Part shown: piece after piece, positions 33,595 through 43,233 of the stretch
Layout: each line of letters starts with the position of its first letter
Numbering within the stretch: position 1 is the first letter of the stretch
Assembly: GCF_001027745.1 (NCBI RefSeq)
Contig: NZ_LECU01000008.1
Coordinates: 62,001 to 126,000, forward strand
Source of the DNA: Pedobacter sp. BMA
Lineage (GTDB): Bacteria; Bacteroidota; Bacteroidia; Sphingobacteriales; Sphingobacteriaceae
Direction: 5' to 3'
DNA length: 64,000 bases
Program-made: the position numbers and the translations under genes
Notes under the pieces: model-generated
What the model was told of the DNA's origin: nothing
Database searches by the model: none
Seen by the model: only the letters and a program-made list of their open reading frames with translations

Positions 33595-34238
33595 GTACCT
33601 TAAAAGCATTAACTACATTAATCGGGAAGCCAGGTAGACTAAAAGCGCTACTATCATACGGGCACAAAGGCTACCTAAACAGCATCGGCTGGTTTACCGC
33701 CTTCGATCAGAAACAGGCAGTAGACGGGCAGGGTAAAGCCTTACCCTGGGTTACCTACTCCTTTATTGATTTCATCAGGGACCGCATTAATCGGTCACAT
33801 CATATCTTTGAATATGGTTCTGGAAACTCTACCATCTTCTATGCACAAAAGGCGGCTTCGGTTACTTCTGTTGAACACGACAGAAATTGGTACAATAAAG
33901 TAAAAGGCACCAGCCCTGCTAATGCCGAGATGATATTTTGTGAGCTACAACGCGACGGCGAATACGCCAGGAAAGCAACATTACTGAATAAAAAGTTCGA
34001 TATCATCATTGTTGATGGTCGCGACAGGGTACGTTGCTGCCGGTATAGCTTAGCCGCTTTATCTGAAAATGGAGTAGTCATTTTAGATGATAGCGAACGT
34101 GATGTTTATGAACCGGCGAGGGTATTATTAAAGGAACAGGGTTTTAAGGAAATTAGCTTTAGCGGCATCTCCCCTGGCCTATTTTATGAAAAGGCTACAT
34201 CGGTTTTTTACAAAGCCAATAACTGTTTAGACATCTAA
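33591..34238 (+). CDS. Class I SAM-dependent methyltransferase-like protein
   Basis: A 215-aa protein with a Rossmann-like methyltransferase core: IFEYGSGNSTIFYAQKA (SAM loop, about residues 70-87), SVEHDRNWYNKV (acidic residue after strand 2), FDIIIVDGRDRVRCCRYSLAAL, and VVILDDSERDVYEPA. The FkbM/TylF-like layout suggests O-methylation or a sugar-linked transfer, but the acceptor is unknown. The start is a TTG at 33591; no ATG is available before the conserved core. TTG overlaps the flippase stop as TTGA, a form of translational coupling. It is followed after 10 bp by another methyltransferase gene. Confidence 0.75.
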   Translation: MSTLKALTTLIGKPGRLKALLSYGHKGYLNSIGWFTAFDQKQAVDGQGKALPWVTYSFIDFIRDRINRSHHIFEYGSGNSTIFYAQKAASVTSVEHDRNWYNKVKGTSPANAEMIFCELQRDGEYARKATLLNKKFDIIIVDGRDRVRCCRYSLAALSENGVVILDDSERDVYEPARVLLKEQGFKEISFSGISPGLFYEKATSVFYKANNCLDI

Positions 34239-34248
34239 CTTCATCAAT

Positions 34249-35010
34249 ATGTTAAGCGAAGAGGTAAAAACTGCTTATGATAATTTCTACACTAATAGCG
34301 ATGTGGAATGGCGGATGCTGGGCGCTAAATATAAAGCGAAAAATATTGTAGATGTTTGCGCAGCTATCAAGCCAAAAACGGTACTGGAGGTGGGCGCAGG
34401 TGACGGCAGTATTCTTCACTTTTTAAACGACTGGAATTTTGCGCCGGAGCTTTATGCCCTTGAAATTGCTGAAAGTGGGGTTGACCTGATTAAAAAACGA
34501 AATTTATCGCTGCTAAAAGAAGTACAAAGCTTTGATGGCTATAAAATCCCATACGCTGATGATAGCTTTGATTTGATTATTCTGGCTCATGTACTGGAAC
34601 ATGTAGAGCATGAACGCATACTGATTCGTGAGCTAAAAAGGGTGGCCAAATACATTGTGGTAGAAGTACCTAAAGATTATCGTTATGGCGTTGACAACCG
34701 GATGAAGCACTTTCTGGATTATGGCCATATCAATATGTACACACCTACTTCACTACGTTTTCTTTTGCAAAGTGAAGGCCTGGAAATTATGGAAGATAAG
34801 GTTTCGATGACGGCGACAGAGACGGTAAAGTTTAATGAGTTTGTAAACAAGAGAGCACCAAAGTCTTTTATGAGGAACCTGAAAATTGAGCTGGAATACA
34901 ATATTAAAAAAACGCTGGGAGGCTTGCTTGGCCGCAAAAAGCAGGAGCAGTTTGCAAATGCCTATACAGTGCTGACAAAAAAATCTGATCAGAATTTACA
35001 TATATTTTAG
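34249..35010 (+). CDS. Class I SAM-dependent methyltransferase
   Basis: A 253-aa methyltransferase with a clear SAM-binding loop VLEVGAGDGSILHFLND (about 45-60), the acidic ALEIAESG strand 2 end, and FDLIILAHVLEHVEHERIL (post-motif region, residues about 102-120) typical of the Methyltransf_11 group. The C-terminal part after about 200 is basic and probably folds as a separate helix pair. Its neighbours (flippase, second methyltransferase, glycosyltransferase) suggest modification of surface sugars. The substrate cannot be named. Confidence 0.83.
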   Translation: MLSEEVKTAYDNFYTNSDVEWRMLGAKYKAKNIVDVCAAIKPKTVLEVGAGDGSILHFLNDWNFAPELYALEIAESGVDLIKKRNLSLLKEVQSFDGYKIPYADDSFDLIILAHVLEHVEHERILIRELKRVAKYIVVEVPKDYRYGVDNRMKHFLDYGHINMYTPTSLRFLLQSEGLEIMEDKVSMTATETVKFNEFVNKRAPKSFMRNLKIELEYNIKKTLGGLLGRKKQEQFANAYTVLTKKSDQNLHIF

Positions 35011-35140
35011 CCGTTAAATAAGATTACCTCACTAACTCTGCATAGATTATTAGCTTGGTTCGCAATGTCGCCTTGGGTTTAATGGTTAGTTGAGCGTGAC
35101 TTAAGCTATTTAATTCAATAACTCAACCGGTAACATATAC

Positions 35141-36055
35141 ATGCAAAACCTTGCCCCCATAGCCCTTTTTGTTTACAACCGCCCGCAGCACACAGAGCGG
35201 ACGCTTCAATTTTTACAGCAGAATGAACTGGCTGGAAAAAGCAGACTATATATTTTTTCTGATGGGGCCAAAACCAAAGCAGATGAAGAAAAAGTAGCGG
35301 AAGTAAGAGCCATTATTAATAAGGTACACGGATTTAAATCTGTTAAGGTAATTGCACGCAAAGAAAACGCTGGGTTAGCCAATTCAGTAATCGCTGGCGT
35401 GAGTGAGCTGATTACTGATTACGGGCAGGTTATTGTGTTTGAAGACGACCTGGTGAGCTCGCCACACACTTTGGCTTATTTTAACGATGCATTGAACCGC
35501 TATCGGGAGGAAGAAAAAGTAATGCACATTGGGGCCTACATGTACCCCTTAACAGCCGTAGACTTGCCCCAGGCATTTTTCTACCGCGCGGCCACGAGCT
35601 GGGGCTGGGCTACGTGGGAAAGGGCATGGAAGAACTTTGAACCCGATATTGATATCCTGATCAAACAGTTTGATAAAAAGAAAAGGGCAGCCTTTTCTAT
35701 TGATCATAAAATGAACTTCTGGAAACAGATGCAGGAGTTTAAGAAAGGTAAGAATAACAGCTGGGCCATTCGCTGGTATGCGTCAATTTTTCTTAAAGGA
35801 GGTCTCACATTAAATCCTGCTCAATCACTGGTGAATAATATCGGTCATGATGGCACAGGTGTCCATTCGGGGATTAACGACATTTACAATGTCATCATTA
35901 ACCCAAAGCCTATTACCGAATTTCCGGACAGCATCGAAGAAAACAAGCAGGCTTTTAAAGCGATAAAAAGTTTCCTCACCCATCGTAAAGGGAATATGAT
36001 GATCAGAATTAAGCGCTTTGCCAGAGAAAAACTTGCACAATATTTTTCAAAGTAA
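35141..36055 (+). CDS. GT2-like glycosyltransferase (GNT-I-type)
   Basis: A 304-aa protein of the GT-A fold. Seen: IALFVYNRPQHTERTLQFLQQN at the N-terminus (nucleotide-binding strand), SRLYIFSDGAK, and QVIVFEDDLVSSPHTLAYFNDAL near 95-118, where EDD is the metal-binding D-x-D equivalent. The segment YRAATSWGWATWERAWKNF is a family signature of Bacteroidota and cyanobacterial sugar transferases. There is no membrane segment, so it is a cytosolic or peripheral enzyme adding a sugar to a lipid-linked chain. A gap of about 130 bp precedes it. Confidence 0.83.
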   Translation: MQNLAPIALFVYNRPQHTERTLQFLQQNELAGKSRLYIFSDGAKTKADEEKVAEVRAIINKVHGFKSVKVIARKENAGLANSVIAGVSELITDYGQVIVFEDDLVSSPHTLAYFNDALNRYREEEKVMHIGAYMYPLTAVDLPQAFFYRAATSWGWATWERAWKNFEPDIDILIKQFDKKKRAAFSIDHKMNFWKQMQEFKKGKNNSWAIRWYASIFLKGGLTLNPAQSLVNNIGHDGTGVHSGINDIYNVIINPKPITEFPDSIEENKQAFKAIKSFLTHRKGNMMIRIKRFAREKLAQYFSK

Positions 36056-36097
36056 ATTGATTATTCTTTGTAATTTGGCTTCACTAAGCAACAAATT

Positions 36098-37549
36098 ATG
36101 AAGTCCTTTTTTATCTTACTGCTATTTCTTTCGTGTAATGTCTTAGCACAAAACGCCCCAGAACCGTATGGCGCAGTACCCTCAAAACGACAGCTGGCAT
36201 GGCATGACATTGAGGTTTATGGTTTAATTCATTTCACTCCAACTACTTTCGAGAACAAAGAATGGGGCTTTGGCGACGCAGATCCTAAGACATTTAACCC
36301 AAGCGATTTCAATGCCACACAGATTATTCAGGCAGCAAAAGCAGGTGGTTTGAAGGGCATTATACTGGTAGCCAAACACCATGATGGTTTTGCACTATGG
36401 CCGACCAAAACCACTGAATATAATATTAGTAAAAGTCCTTTCAGAAACGGGAAAGGAAACCTGGTGAAAGAGGTAGAATCGGCTGCGCGCAAAAATGGTT
36501 TAAAATTTGGCGTTTACTGCTCGCCATGGGACAGGAATAATGCCTTGTACGGCACCGATAAGTATCTCGCCATATACCAGGCCCAACTTACAGAACTATA
36601 TTCCGATTATGGACCGTTATTTATGAGCTGGCATGATGGCGCAAACGGCGGCGACGGCTACTATGGTGGTGCAAGGGAAAAAAGATCAATAGATAATACC
36701 ACATATTACGACTGGAATAATACCTGGGGCATTACCAGAAAATTGCAACCTACAGCAAACATATTTAGTGATATTGGCCTAGACATTCGCTGGGTTGGTA
36801 ATGAAGATGGCCATGCAGCAGAAACCAGCTGGGCTACTTTTACACCAATGGCACCTGATGGAAAAAATGTTGCAGTACCTGGGCAGGCTAACTACCCACA
36901 GAGCCCTGCCGGTATCAGGAACGGAAAGTTCTGGATGCCAGCAGAGTGTGATGTTCCTTTGCGTAAAGGCTGGTTTTACCATCCGACGGAAAAACCTAAA
37001 ACTCCGGAGGTTTTATTTGACCTGTATTTGAAAAGTGTAGGCCGTGGAGCAGGACTGGACCTGGGTTTAGCACCCGATACCAGAGGACAGTTGCATGATG
37101 ATGACGTAAAGGCTTTAACCGAATTTGGCAATATAGTGAAACACACCTTTGCAAATAATCTTGCCAAAGGCGCTCAGATTACCGCCAGCAATGTTCGCAG
37201 TAACAGTTTCGCCGCCAAAAATGTATTGGATGGAAAGAAGGAAAGTTATTGGGCAACACAAGACAATACCCATAAAGCCAATATTGAAATCGACCTGAAA
37301 ACTGAAAAAACTTTCGACATTATAAGCCTTCAGGAATACATTCCTTTAGGGCAAAGAATCGAGGCATACACTATCGAGGTTCTGCAGGATAAGCATTGGA
37401 ATAAAGTTTTTGATGGCACAAGCATCGGCGCCAAAAGGTTGATTCAACTTGACCAGCCGGTTAAGACCAATAAAGTGAGAATCAATATTACCAAATCTCC
37501 GGTTTGTATTATCCTTAGTGAAATAGGTTTGTATAAAAAAGCTATTTAG
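36098..37549 (+). CDS. Alpha-L-fucosidase (GH29) with C-terminal discoidin-type domain
   Basis: A secreted glycosidase of 483 aa. Residues 1-17 are a signal peptide (MKSFFILLLFLSCNVLA). Residues about 30-340 are the GH29 TIM barrel: GLIHFTPTTFENKEWGFGD, AKHHDGFALWPTK (the conserved HHDGF), KFGVYCSPWDRN, and LFMSWHDGANGGDG near 176-190, where the nucleophile is expected. The last 130 residues (KGAQITASNVRSNSFAAKNVLDG ...) look like an F5/8 type C (CBM32) domain for binding sugars. The enzyme removes alpha-linked fucose, and the window also encodes GDP-fucose synthesis. Its 3' end overlaps that of the rhomboid gene by 8 bp, on opposite strands. Confidence 0.87.
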   Translation: MKSFFILLLFLSCNVLAQNAPEPYGAVPSKRQLAWHDIEVYGLIHFTPTTFENKEWGFGDADPKTFNPSDFNATQIIQAAKAGGLKGIILVAKHHDGFALWPTKTTEYNISKSPFRNGKGNLVKEVESAARKNGLKFGVYCSPWDRNNALYGTDKYLAIYQAQLTELYSDYGPLFMSWHDGANGGDGYYGGAREKRSIDNTTYYDWNNTWGITRKLQPTANIFSDIGLDIRWVGNEDGHAAETSWATFTPMAPDGKNVAVPGQANYPQSPAGIRNGKFWMPAECDVPLRKGWFYHPTEKPKTPEVLFDLYLKSVGRGAGLDLGLAPDTRGQLHDDDVKALTEFGNIVKHTFANNLAKGAQITASNVRSNSFAAKNVLDGKKESYWATQDNTHKANIEIDLKTEKTFDIISLQEYIPLGQRIEAYTIEVLQDKHWNKVFDGTSIGAKRLIQLDQPVKTNKVRINITKSPVCIILSEIGLYKKAI

Positions 37550-39080
37550 TCTCCTCGCGATCGTAAAGGATCCTGAAAACACTACCCAGTGCTTTCGACG
37601 TTTCCTTGCTATAGCGATAGGTACTATCTCCTTTTATATCCCTATACATCAGCATAACTGCTCGGTAAGATATCTTGCCGAGCCTTACTTTTTTATCACG
37701 CTGTTTTGAATCCTCACTCTTCAGCACTAAAGCATCCATCTGTTTAATGATCTGGAGATTTCGCTCCATAGGGATAATACCATCTTCTTTAATTGATTTT
37801 AACTTTGAATCCTTCGGCAAATCAATTTTTAAGCGGGTGATTGCATTAAGGTAATCCATATTGCTGTTGAATTTCTCATTTAATGCTTTAAAGTCTTCTG
37901 TCTGGTATCTGGGAATAAATGTTAATACTGCGCTGAAAAACAATGCGAAAACAACAAAATTTACAGCGTACCTTGCCCAGTCTTTCAACGCGTCTTCATG
38001 CGTCGGTTTAAAGCTAAACAGGTAACAAAATGCAAAACCAGAGATAAACCCACCAATGTGCGCTGCATTATCAACCCGCTTTCCAAATGCGCCATTAATC
38101 AACACAAATACGGAAACGATTACCGTACTGATCAATAATGCCTGTGTGGCCTTTTTTTCGAATGTTTTATTGATGAGCAGGGCAAGGAATGCACCAAATA
38201 ATCCCATAATCGGACCAGAGGCACCCAGAATAAATTGATCTGGATGAAACCACAAACTCACCAGTCCGCCACAAACACCACTTAACAGGTAAATAAAAAT
38301 AAATTTTTTCCAGCCCAGTTTATTTTCAATCATCAGGCCCAGATAAATAAGGGCATACATGTTAAATAAGAGATGTGATATTGACCCGTGACTGAACTGA
38401 TAACTCATCAGGCGCCAAAGCTGCCCATTGAATATGGTATTGCGGTAATCCAGACTGAGTATGTTTTTAAAAGCTTTTGCTTTTAAACTAAGCGTGTAAC
38501 TATCGGTGATTCTGCCCTGAGTAATCAGGAGATACCGGAAATATATCACGTATAGGACAGAAATGGCAAAAAAACAGATGATATTCACCAGCACCAGAAT
38601 TGGCGTTACCGTATAGCCTTTCTGTGGGAAAAATAGGTATAATACGTTCTTGATTTTATTCTTGGTTGCCAAAGGGGCTTTCTCAAAGTAGTGATCGTCT
38701 TGCTTATTGATCAGCGAATGGAATTTGGCTAAGCGATCATCCCACACATCTTTCAGGTGAAATTCGACATACTCGAATTCATGAAAGAACTTCTCCAGGT
38801 TCTGGTCGTTCTTACCATAATCATTAAACAGCATCTGAATACCCACGCATTCGCTTTTGATTACCGCGAAATTATTATGAATCCGGATGGAAATTTCTTC
38901 GCTGTAGGACTGAAAAGAGATACTGGTATAAGCGATGAGTCCGGTTTGGGAAATGTGACTAAGCTTCCATCCCAAATTTTCAATCGCTTGTTGTGCAACG
39001 ATTAAGTACTTATCCGCAGCAAAATCGCCAAGCGGAATAAACTTTTCAATTTTTGGCGAGTATCCCCAACTGATTGACAT
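37542..39080 (-). CDS. Rhomboid family intramembrane serine protease
   Basis: A 512-aa membrane protease. The catalytic dyad is visible: Ser in GASGPIMGLFGAFLALL (GxSG motif, about 288-292) and His in HIGGFISG (about 340), with the L1-loop region NGQLWRLMSYQFSHGSISHLLFNMYAL. Six or more helices occupy residues about 165-390. An N-terminal soluble region of about 160 residues and a C-terminal region of about 110 residues are longer than in simple rhomboids and are not recognised. The enzyme cleaves transmembrane substrates within the membrane. It lies 9 bp after a methyltransferase gene on the same strand, so it may be co-transcribed. Confidence 0.88.
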   Translation of the reverse strand: MSISWGYSPKIEKFIPLGDFAADKYLIVAQQAIENLGWKLSHISQTGLIAYTSISFQSYSEEISIRIHNNFAVIKSECVGIQMLFNDYGKNDQNLEKFFHEFEYVEFHLKDVWDDRLAKFHSLINKQDDHYFEKAPLATKNKIKNVLYLFFPQKGYTVTPILVLVNIICFFAISVLYVIYFRYLLITQGRITDSYTLSLKAKAFKNILSLDYRNTIFNGQLWRLMSYQFSHGSISHLLFNMYALIYLGLMIENKLGWKKFIFIYLLSGVCGGLVSLWFHPDQFILGASGPIMGLFGAFLALLINKTFEKKATQALLISTVIVSVFVLINGAFGKRVDNAAHIGGFISGFAFCYLFSFKPTHEDALKDWARYAVNFVVFALFFSAVLTFIPRYQTEDFKALNEKFNSNMDYLNAITRLKIDLPKDSKLKSIKEDGIIPMERNLQIIKQMDALVLKSEDSKQRDKKVRLGKISYRAVMLMYRDIKGDSTYRYSKETSKALGSVFRILYDREETK

Positions 39081-39089
39081 AGAGCGTAA

Positions 39090-39836
39090 TTATTTTTTCG
39101 CTACTAAGATAATATATGGCGATAAATTTTTGCTCTCAAAAGGAATAATTTTAGTAAAAACTTTACCCGCTAACCAGATTGTTTTTTTCAATAAACGAAC
39201 GCCTGCAGACTTTTGATCTTCATTCTCCAGCCAAACGCTGAAGCGTCCGAAGTAACCAGATGTTACTTCTTTTAAACCCGCTTTTTCACAAATAGATTTT
39301 AATAGCTCTGGATCCATACTATCAATATTGTGTTTATCGTAGTTGTCCTTATCAAACTGCTTCTGGAACCATCCGTTAACTGCTTTAAAGTTAGGCAGGG
39401 TAATAAATAATGTTCCACCTGGTTTCACAAAAGAAATATGTCTGTGGATGATATCTGCGGTGTCATTGAAATGCTCAATCAAACCGCAGCTGAGCACCAG
39501 ATCATATTGTTCAGCGGGCTGATAATTAAATAGATCTGTTTCGATGACGTGTATATCATCAGGTTTCAAATCATTTTTCTTCAAAAGTGCCTGAACTACT
39601 GGAGGATGGACGAAATAATCTAAAAGTGTTACGTCAAGTTTTAGATATTTCTTTAAAAACACAGCATAATAACCGGGGAAACCGCCAAGTTCAATCGCGG
39701 TTTGAACATTTCCTTTATCTACAATTTCAGCCAGCTGGCGATGAAACAAATAATTTGCAGGTAACTGAACCGCTAGCCCTTTTTTACTTTCCCAATAACT
39801 TACCCAAAAAGCCCTGTCGGTTAATAAATTTGCCAT
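39090..39836 (-). CDS. Class I SAM-dependent methyltransferase
   Basis: A 248-aa methyltransferase. Seen: TAIELGGFPGYYAVFLKKYLKL (SAM-binding loop with G-x-G variant GGFPG, near 43-53), VTLLDYFVHPPV (acidic strand-2 end), and YDLVLSCGLIEHFNDTADIIHRHISFVKPGGTLFITLPN (motifs post I to III, about 109-150), which fits Methyltransf_11/23. The GGFPG loop is unusual compared with the normal G-x-G-x-G. The substrate is unknown. The gene is upstream of the rhomboid gene and downstream of the S41 protease gene on the minus strand, with the likely hairpin at 39897-39942 between. Confidence 0.8.
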   Translation of the reverse strand: MANLLTDRAFWVSYWESKKGLAVQLPANYLFHRQLAEIVDKGNVQTAIELGGFPGYYAVFLKKYLKLDVTLLDYFVHPPVVQALLKKNDLKPDDIHVIETDLFNYQPAEQYDLVLSCGLIEHFNDTADIIHRHISFVKPGGTLFITLPNFKAVNGWFQKQFDKDNYDKHNIDSMDPELLKSICEKAGLKEVTSGYFGRFSVWLENEDQKSAGVRLLKKTIWLAGKVFTKIIPFESKNLSPYIILVAKK

Positions 39837-39896
39837 GTTTTAAATTGAATACAGGTTCAAAGAAACGGAAAATTTGTTTAACTGTATAAAATGATG

Positions 39897-39942
39897 AACG
39901 GGTTAATTGTAATAGCATCATTGCTTTCACCATTAACCCGTT
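39897..39942 (-). terminator. Possible hairpin terminator of the S41 protease gene
   Basis: An 11-bp stem (AACGGGTTAAT / ATTAACCCGTT) with a loop of 24 bases lies 20 bp past the stop. A T run on the minus strand is poor, so confidence is limited. Confidence 0.4.
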
Positions 39943-39962
39943 TAAACAGTTCAAAATTGATC

Positions 39963-42900
39963 TTATTTCAGGTCTTTCAGAATTTCCGCCACGGCTTTTT
40001 CTAATTGGGGATCTTTATCTCCGAGGCGATCTTCGAAGGTGTTTTTAACGAAAAGATCTGGTTTTACGCCTTCACTCTCCAGGTTTTTCCCATCCATGGT
40101 ATAGCAACCCCAGGAGGGTAATCGGTACGACGACCCGTCTACAAGTCCTTTAGCTGACGTGAAAATAATCCAGCGATAGGTTTCCGTACCTATAATTTTA
40201 CCCAGCTTCAATTGCTTAAAACCTGCCGCCGTCATTTCTGCATCACTGAGAGATTGTTCATTGATCAACAGCACGATAGGTTTTGCCGCGGGACCGAAGT
40301 TACTTTGGGGCGCAAGCTTGCCGCCACGATATTTCCATTGCAGGTACGGACGTTGCGAGAGAAACTTCAGCACATCATCATGTACATTGCCACCCGTGTT
40401 ATAACGCAGATCGAGAATGATCGCATCCTTGTTTTCTTCCTGCGCAACCATATCCAGCAAGAAAGATTCCAGCTCGCCCCCACTCATGTTTTTCATGTAC
40501 GAATAAGCAATTCGGTTATTACCCCATTTATCTACATTTTTGCGGTTATTGTTAATCCATTCGTCGTAAAGGTTTCCGCGAAGGGTGCCTGCGCTTTCGG
40601 GATGTACATTCACATATACCTCTTTACCATTTCGGTTGAAGGTTAAGCTCATCTCTTTATCCAATGATGGCTTGCTGAAATAATAATCACGGTCTATTTT
40701 TTCATCTACCTTAATCCTGTTCACCTGAGTTAAGATATCTCCGGCTAAAATATTTGTACCTGTGTGCGCAGCATTACTTTTAGCAGCGATTCGTTCAACT
40801 TTCAGTGGGTTCTCATTATCGAACACAATCCCGGTTTCATTGGTTACATAGTTCAAATTTTTGCGTTCTTCTGCGCCGGTGCTATTGAAACCCATGTGTG
40901 ATGAATTTAGCTCCCCTAACATATCATTTAGCAGAATCCTCAAATCACTGCGGTTGTTTACATAAGGGAGATATGCGGCATAGCGGGTTCTCATTTTATC
41001 CCAGTCAACACCGTGAAACTTCTCGTCATAAAAATTTTCATCCAGCCCTACCCAGGTTTCATAGAACATCTGATTAAACTCAGCATTGAGGTTTCGGGTA
41101 AATTTATATCCGTGATCGATCTTATCCAGTTTGTTGGCCTCCAGGTTATATTTATTGATAACACCACGGGAGAGCACAAAGAACTTATCTCCAGCCTGAA
41201 CAATGTTATAGTCACCTCCATCTACAACTTTTTCGGTTTTGTTGGCTTCAAAAGGCTCAATTGTTGTCCGATACAAACCTGGTGCCCCTCCCTCGTGATT
41301 CGAGGTATAAAAAACGTAAGTCTTATCCCCTTTTGCGAAAGCATCTGTTCCGTACTGTCCGCCAAAAGAAGGTCCCACAAGTTCAATACGATCTAAAATA
41401 TCCTGAGTATTGATGGCAATTATATTTGCTGGTTTTGGAGTGGGCTTTACCTCAGCTTTCTTTTTACTGGTATCGGCTTTTCCCTTTTTACTTTTATCAT
41501 CAACTGCAGGCTTTACCTCTGCAGGCTTGGTTTCTTTAAACAAATCATCAAACTTATCTGAACGGTAAGGCTCGTCATAGTTATTCAGTGCCATCCGATA
41601 GATATGCGCATTTGACATCCCCGTAGGATAAGATGGTTTTGTACGGGCACTGGTAAAAAATATGTATTTTCCATCGGGCGACCAGGAAGGTGCCGTTTCT
41701 GTAACCCCTGTATTCGTTAGATTGATGGTTTTATTTTGTTTGATGTTGTGTACTACAATATCCTGTTCAAAATTTCTGTATACTGTAAACAGCAGGTATT
41801 CATCATTCGGAGAGAAACCGGGTGCTGAATTCTGAAATGCCCAGAATTCATCTGTGACCACCGTTTTACTGTCAAATGTTTTAAGATCCATTAATTTCAG
41901 CTCATTTCTACCGCTCAGGTAAACGGCCATGGTTTTACTCTTATTCAGGCTGATATCCCGGTTATTGGCCTTGTCTTTAGTCAGTTGTTTAACCGTTCCT
42001 TTACCATCACCGGCAATGGTGAACCAATTTTGATAGCCGTCTGCCGTTTGGCTGAAGAGGATTGTTTTATTATCAGCCAGCCATTTACACTCCATGGCTC
42101 GCTCGCCACTATTGGTAATTTTACGGATGAATTTACCGTCTGCATCACTTACAAATACTTCTCCGCGGGATACAAATACGATTTTTTTACCATCTGTGGA
42201 TGCATCAAAAGCGGAGATACTTGCCCGTACATCATATTCCTGTTCTTTACTTAATACCTGATTTCTTGATGTACTGATGCTCACCTTCTCTGTTTTTTTA
42301 GTGTTTACATCATAAGTATATAGCTGATAATCTTTTTCAAAAACGACAACGGTGCCGTTTGCAGCTACGAAAGGTCTTTTAATAGAGGTATCAAACTTAG
42401 TTAAACCTGTTTTCTTTCCACCGGTGAAGGTGTAAAGATTATATTCCTCGTTCCCTTCATCGGATACAAAATAGATGTTTCCCTTTTGATCAACGCTTGT
42501 CCAGAAGTCTTTCCCAATGTAATCCGTATAACGTTTATATGTTTTAGTTTTAGGGTTGTATGACTGAATATCTGGATTATAGGCACCCTTATAATGCTTC
42601 CGGTTCGGAAAGCGGTAACTTTCCCAGGTATCGTTAAAAAACAATTCGCCGGTTGGCGATTCAGCAATATGGTGCGTGGTATTAAAGTAGTTGTCGAACA
42701 AACGAATTGCGCTACCTCCATTTACATTTACCTTATAACTTGAAAAAGAGTTATACCTGCCTGAAGTAAAGTAGATGGTTTTGGAATCCCAGCTCCAGTT
42801 ATCCACTTCATCAGAAGCATCATTAAAGGTTAGCTGCCTGATATCACCTCCATTGATGGGCATTACGTATACATCATTATTACCAAACTGATTGGAGGAA

Positions 42901-43148
42901 AATGCCAGCCATTTCCCATCAGGAGAAACTTTTGGATTGACTTCTTCGCCCTGTAGTGCGGTAATCCGGGAAGCCACCCCACCTTTAACCGGAACTTTCC
43001 ATATATCGCCATCATAACTGAATACTATAGTCTGCGCATCGGGCGTTAATGCTGGATAGGAAGCAAAATAAGTTTGATTTTGAGCAAATGAATAACATGG
43101 CAGCAAAAACGCTATTGCTGTGAGCGATTTTAACAGGGTTTTGATCAT
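39963..43148 (-). CDS. Tricorn-like S41 family protease, secreted
   Basis: A very large periplasmic serine protease (1061 aa from the chosen start). The signal peptide begins at the ATG at 43148 (MIKTLLKSLTAIAFLLPCYSFAQ); the open frame at 43190 only adds an unlikely 14 residues. Residues about 25-560 are WD40/PD40-type beta-propeller repeats (for example YPALTPDAQTIVFSYDGDIW, SPDGKWLAFSSNQFG, SWSPDGKYIFFTSA). A Lys-rich insert near 555-585 breaks the second propeller. Then come a tricorn core helical part, a PDZ domain about 765-850, and the protease core with catalytic Ser in NEQSLSDAEMTAAGF. This is the tricorn peptidase layout; archaeal tricorn degrades peptides released by the proteasome, and the bacterial role is unclear. 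Confidence 0.88.
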   Translation of the reverse strand: MIKTLLKSLTAIAFLLPCYSFAQNQTYFASYPALTPDAQTIVFSYDGDIWKVPVKGGVASRITALQGEEVNPKVSPDGKWLAFSSNQFGNNDVYVMPINGGDIRQLTFNDASDEVDNWSWDSKTIYFTSGRYNSFSSYKVNVNGGSAIRLFDNYFNTTHHIAESPTGELFFNDTWESYRFPNRKHYKGAYNPDIQSYNPKTKTYKRYTDYIGKDFWTSVDQKGNIYFVSDEGNEEYNLYTFTGGKKTGLTKFDTSIKRPFVAANGTVVVFEKDYQLYTYDVNTKKTEKVSISTSRNQVLSKEQEYDVRASISAFDASTDGKKIVFVSRGEVFVSDADGKFIRKITNSGERAMECKWLADNKTILFSQTADGYQNWFTIAGDGKGTVKQLTKDKANNRDISLNKSKTMAVYLSGRNELKLMDLKTFDSKTVVTDEFWAFQNSAPGFSPNDEYLLFTVYRNFEQDIVVHNIKQNKTINLTNTGVTETAPSWSPDGKYIFFTSARTKPSYPTGMSNAHIYRMALNNYDEPYRSDKFDDLFKETKPAEVKPAVDDKSKKGKADTSKKKAEVKPTPKPANIIAINTQDILDRIELVGPSFGGQYGTDAFAKGDKTYVFYTSNHEGGAPGLYRTTIEPFEANKTEKVVDGGDYNIVQAGDKFFVLSRGVINKYNLEANKLDKIDHGYKFTRNLNAEFNQMFYETWVGLDENFYDEKFHGVDWDKMRTRYAAYLPYVNNRSDLRILLNDMLGELNSSHMGFNSTGAEERKNLNYVTNETGIVFDNENPLKVERIAAKSNAAHTGTNILAGDILTQVNRIKVDEKIDRDYYFSKPSLDKEMSLTFNRNGKEVYVNVHPESAGTLRGNLYDEWINNNRKNVDKWGNNRIAYSYMKNMSGGELESFLLDMVAQEENKDAIILDLRYNTGGNVHDDVLKFLSQRPYLQWKYRGGKLAPQSNFGPAAKPIVLLINEQSLSDAEMTAAGFKQLKLGKIIGTETYRWIIFTSAKGLVDGSSYRLPSWGCYTMDGKNLESEGVKPDLFVKNTFEDRLGDKDPQLEKAVAEILKDLK

Positions 43149-43219
43149 GATTTTGGTTTGTTGGCTTAAAATTAGGTTGAAATTACGCAACAGATTTTAT
43201 ATTCGTGAACAATAAAATG

Positions 43220-43227
43220 TATTTTTG
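43220..43227 (+). promoter_or_regulatory. -7 promoter box for the GT4 glycosyltransferase gene
   Basis: TATTTTTG matches TAnnTTTG. The TTG start at 43234 follows after six bases. Confidence 0.4.
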
Positions 43228-43233
43228 GTTGAT

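Noticed and set aside
40212..40646. 144-codon plus-strand ORF
   Set aside because: It lies wholly inside the S41 protease gene on the opposite strand and has a random-looking product.
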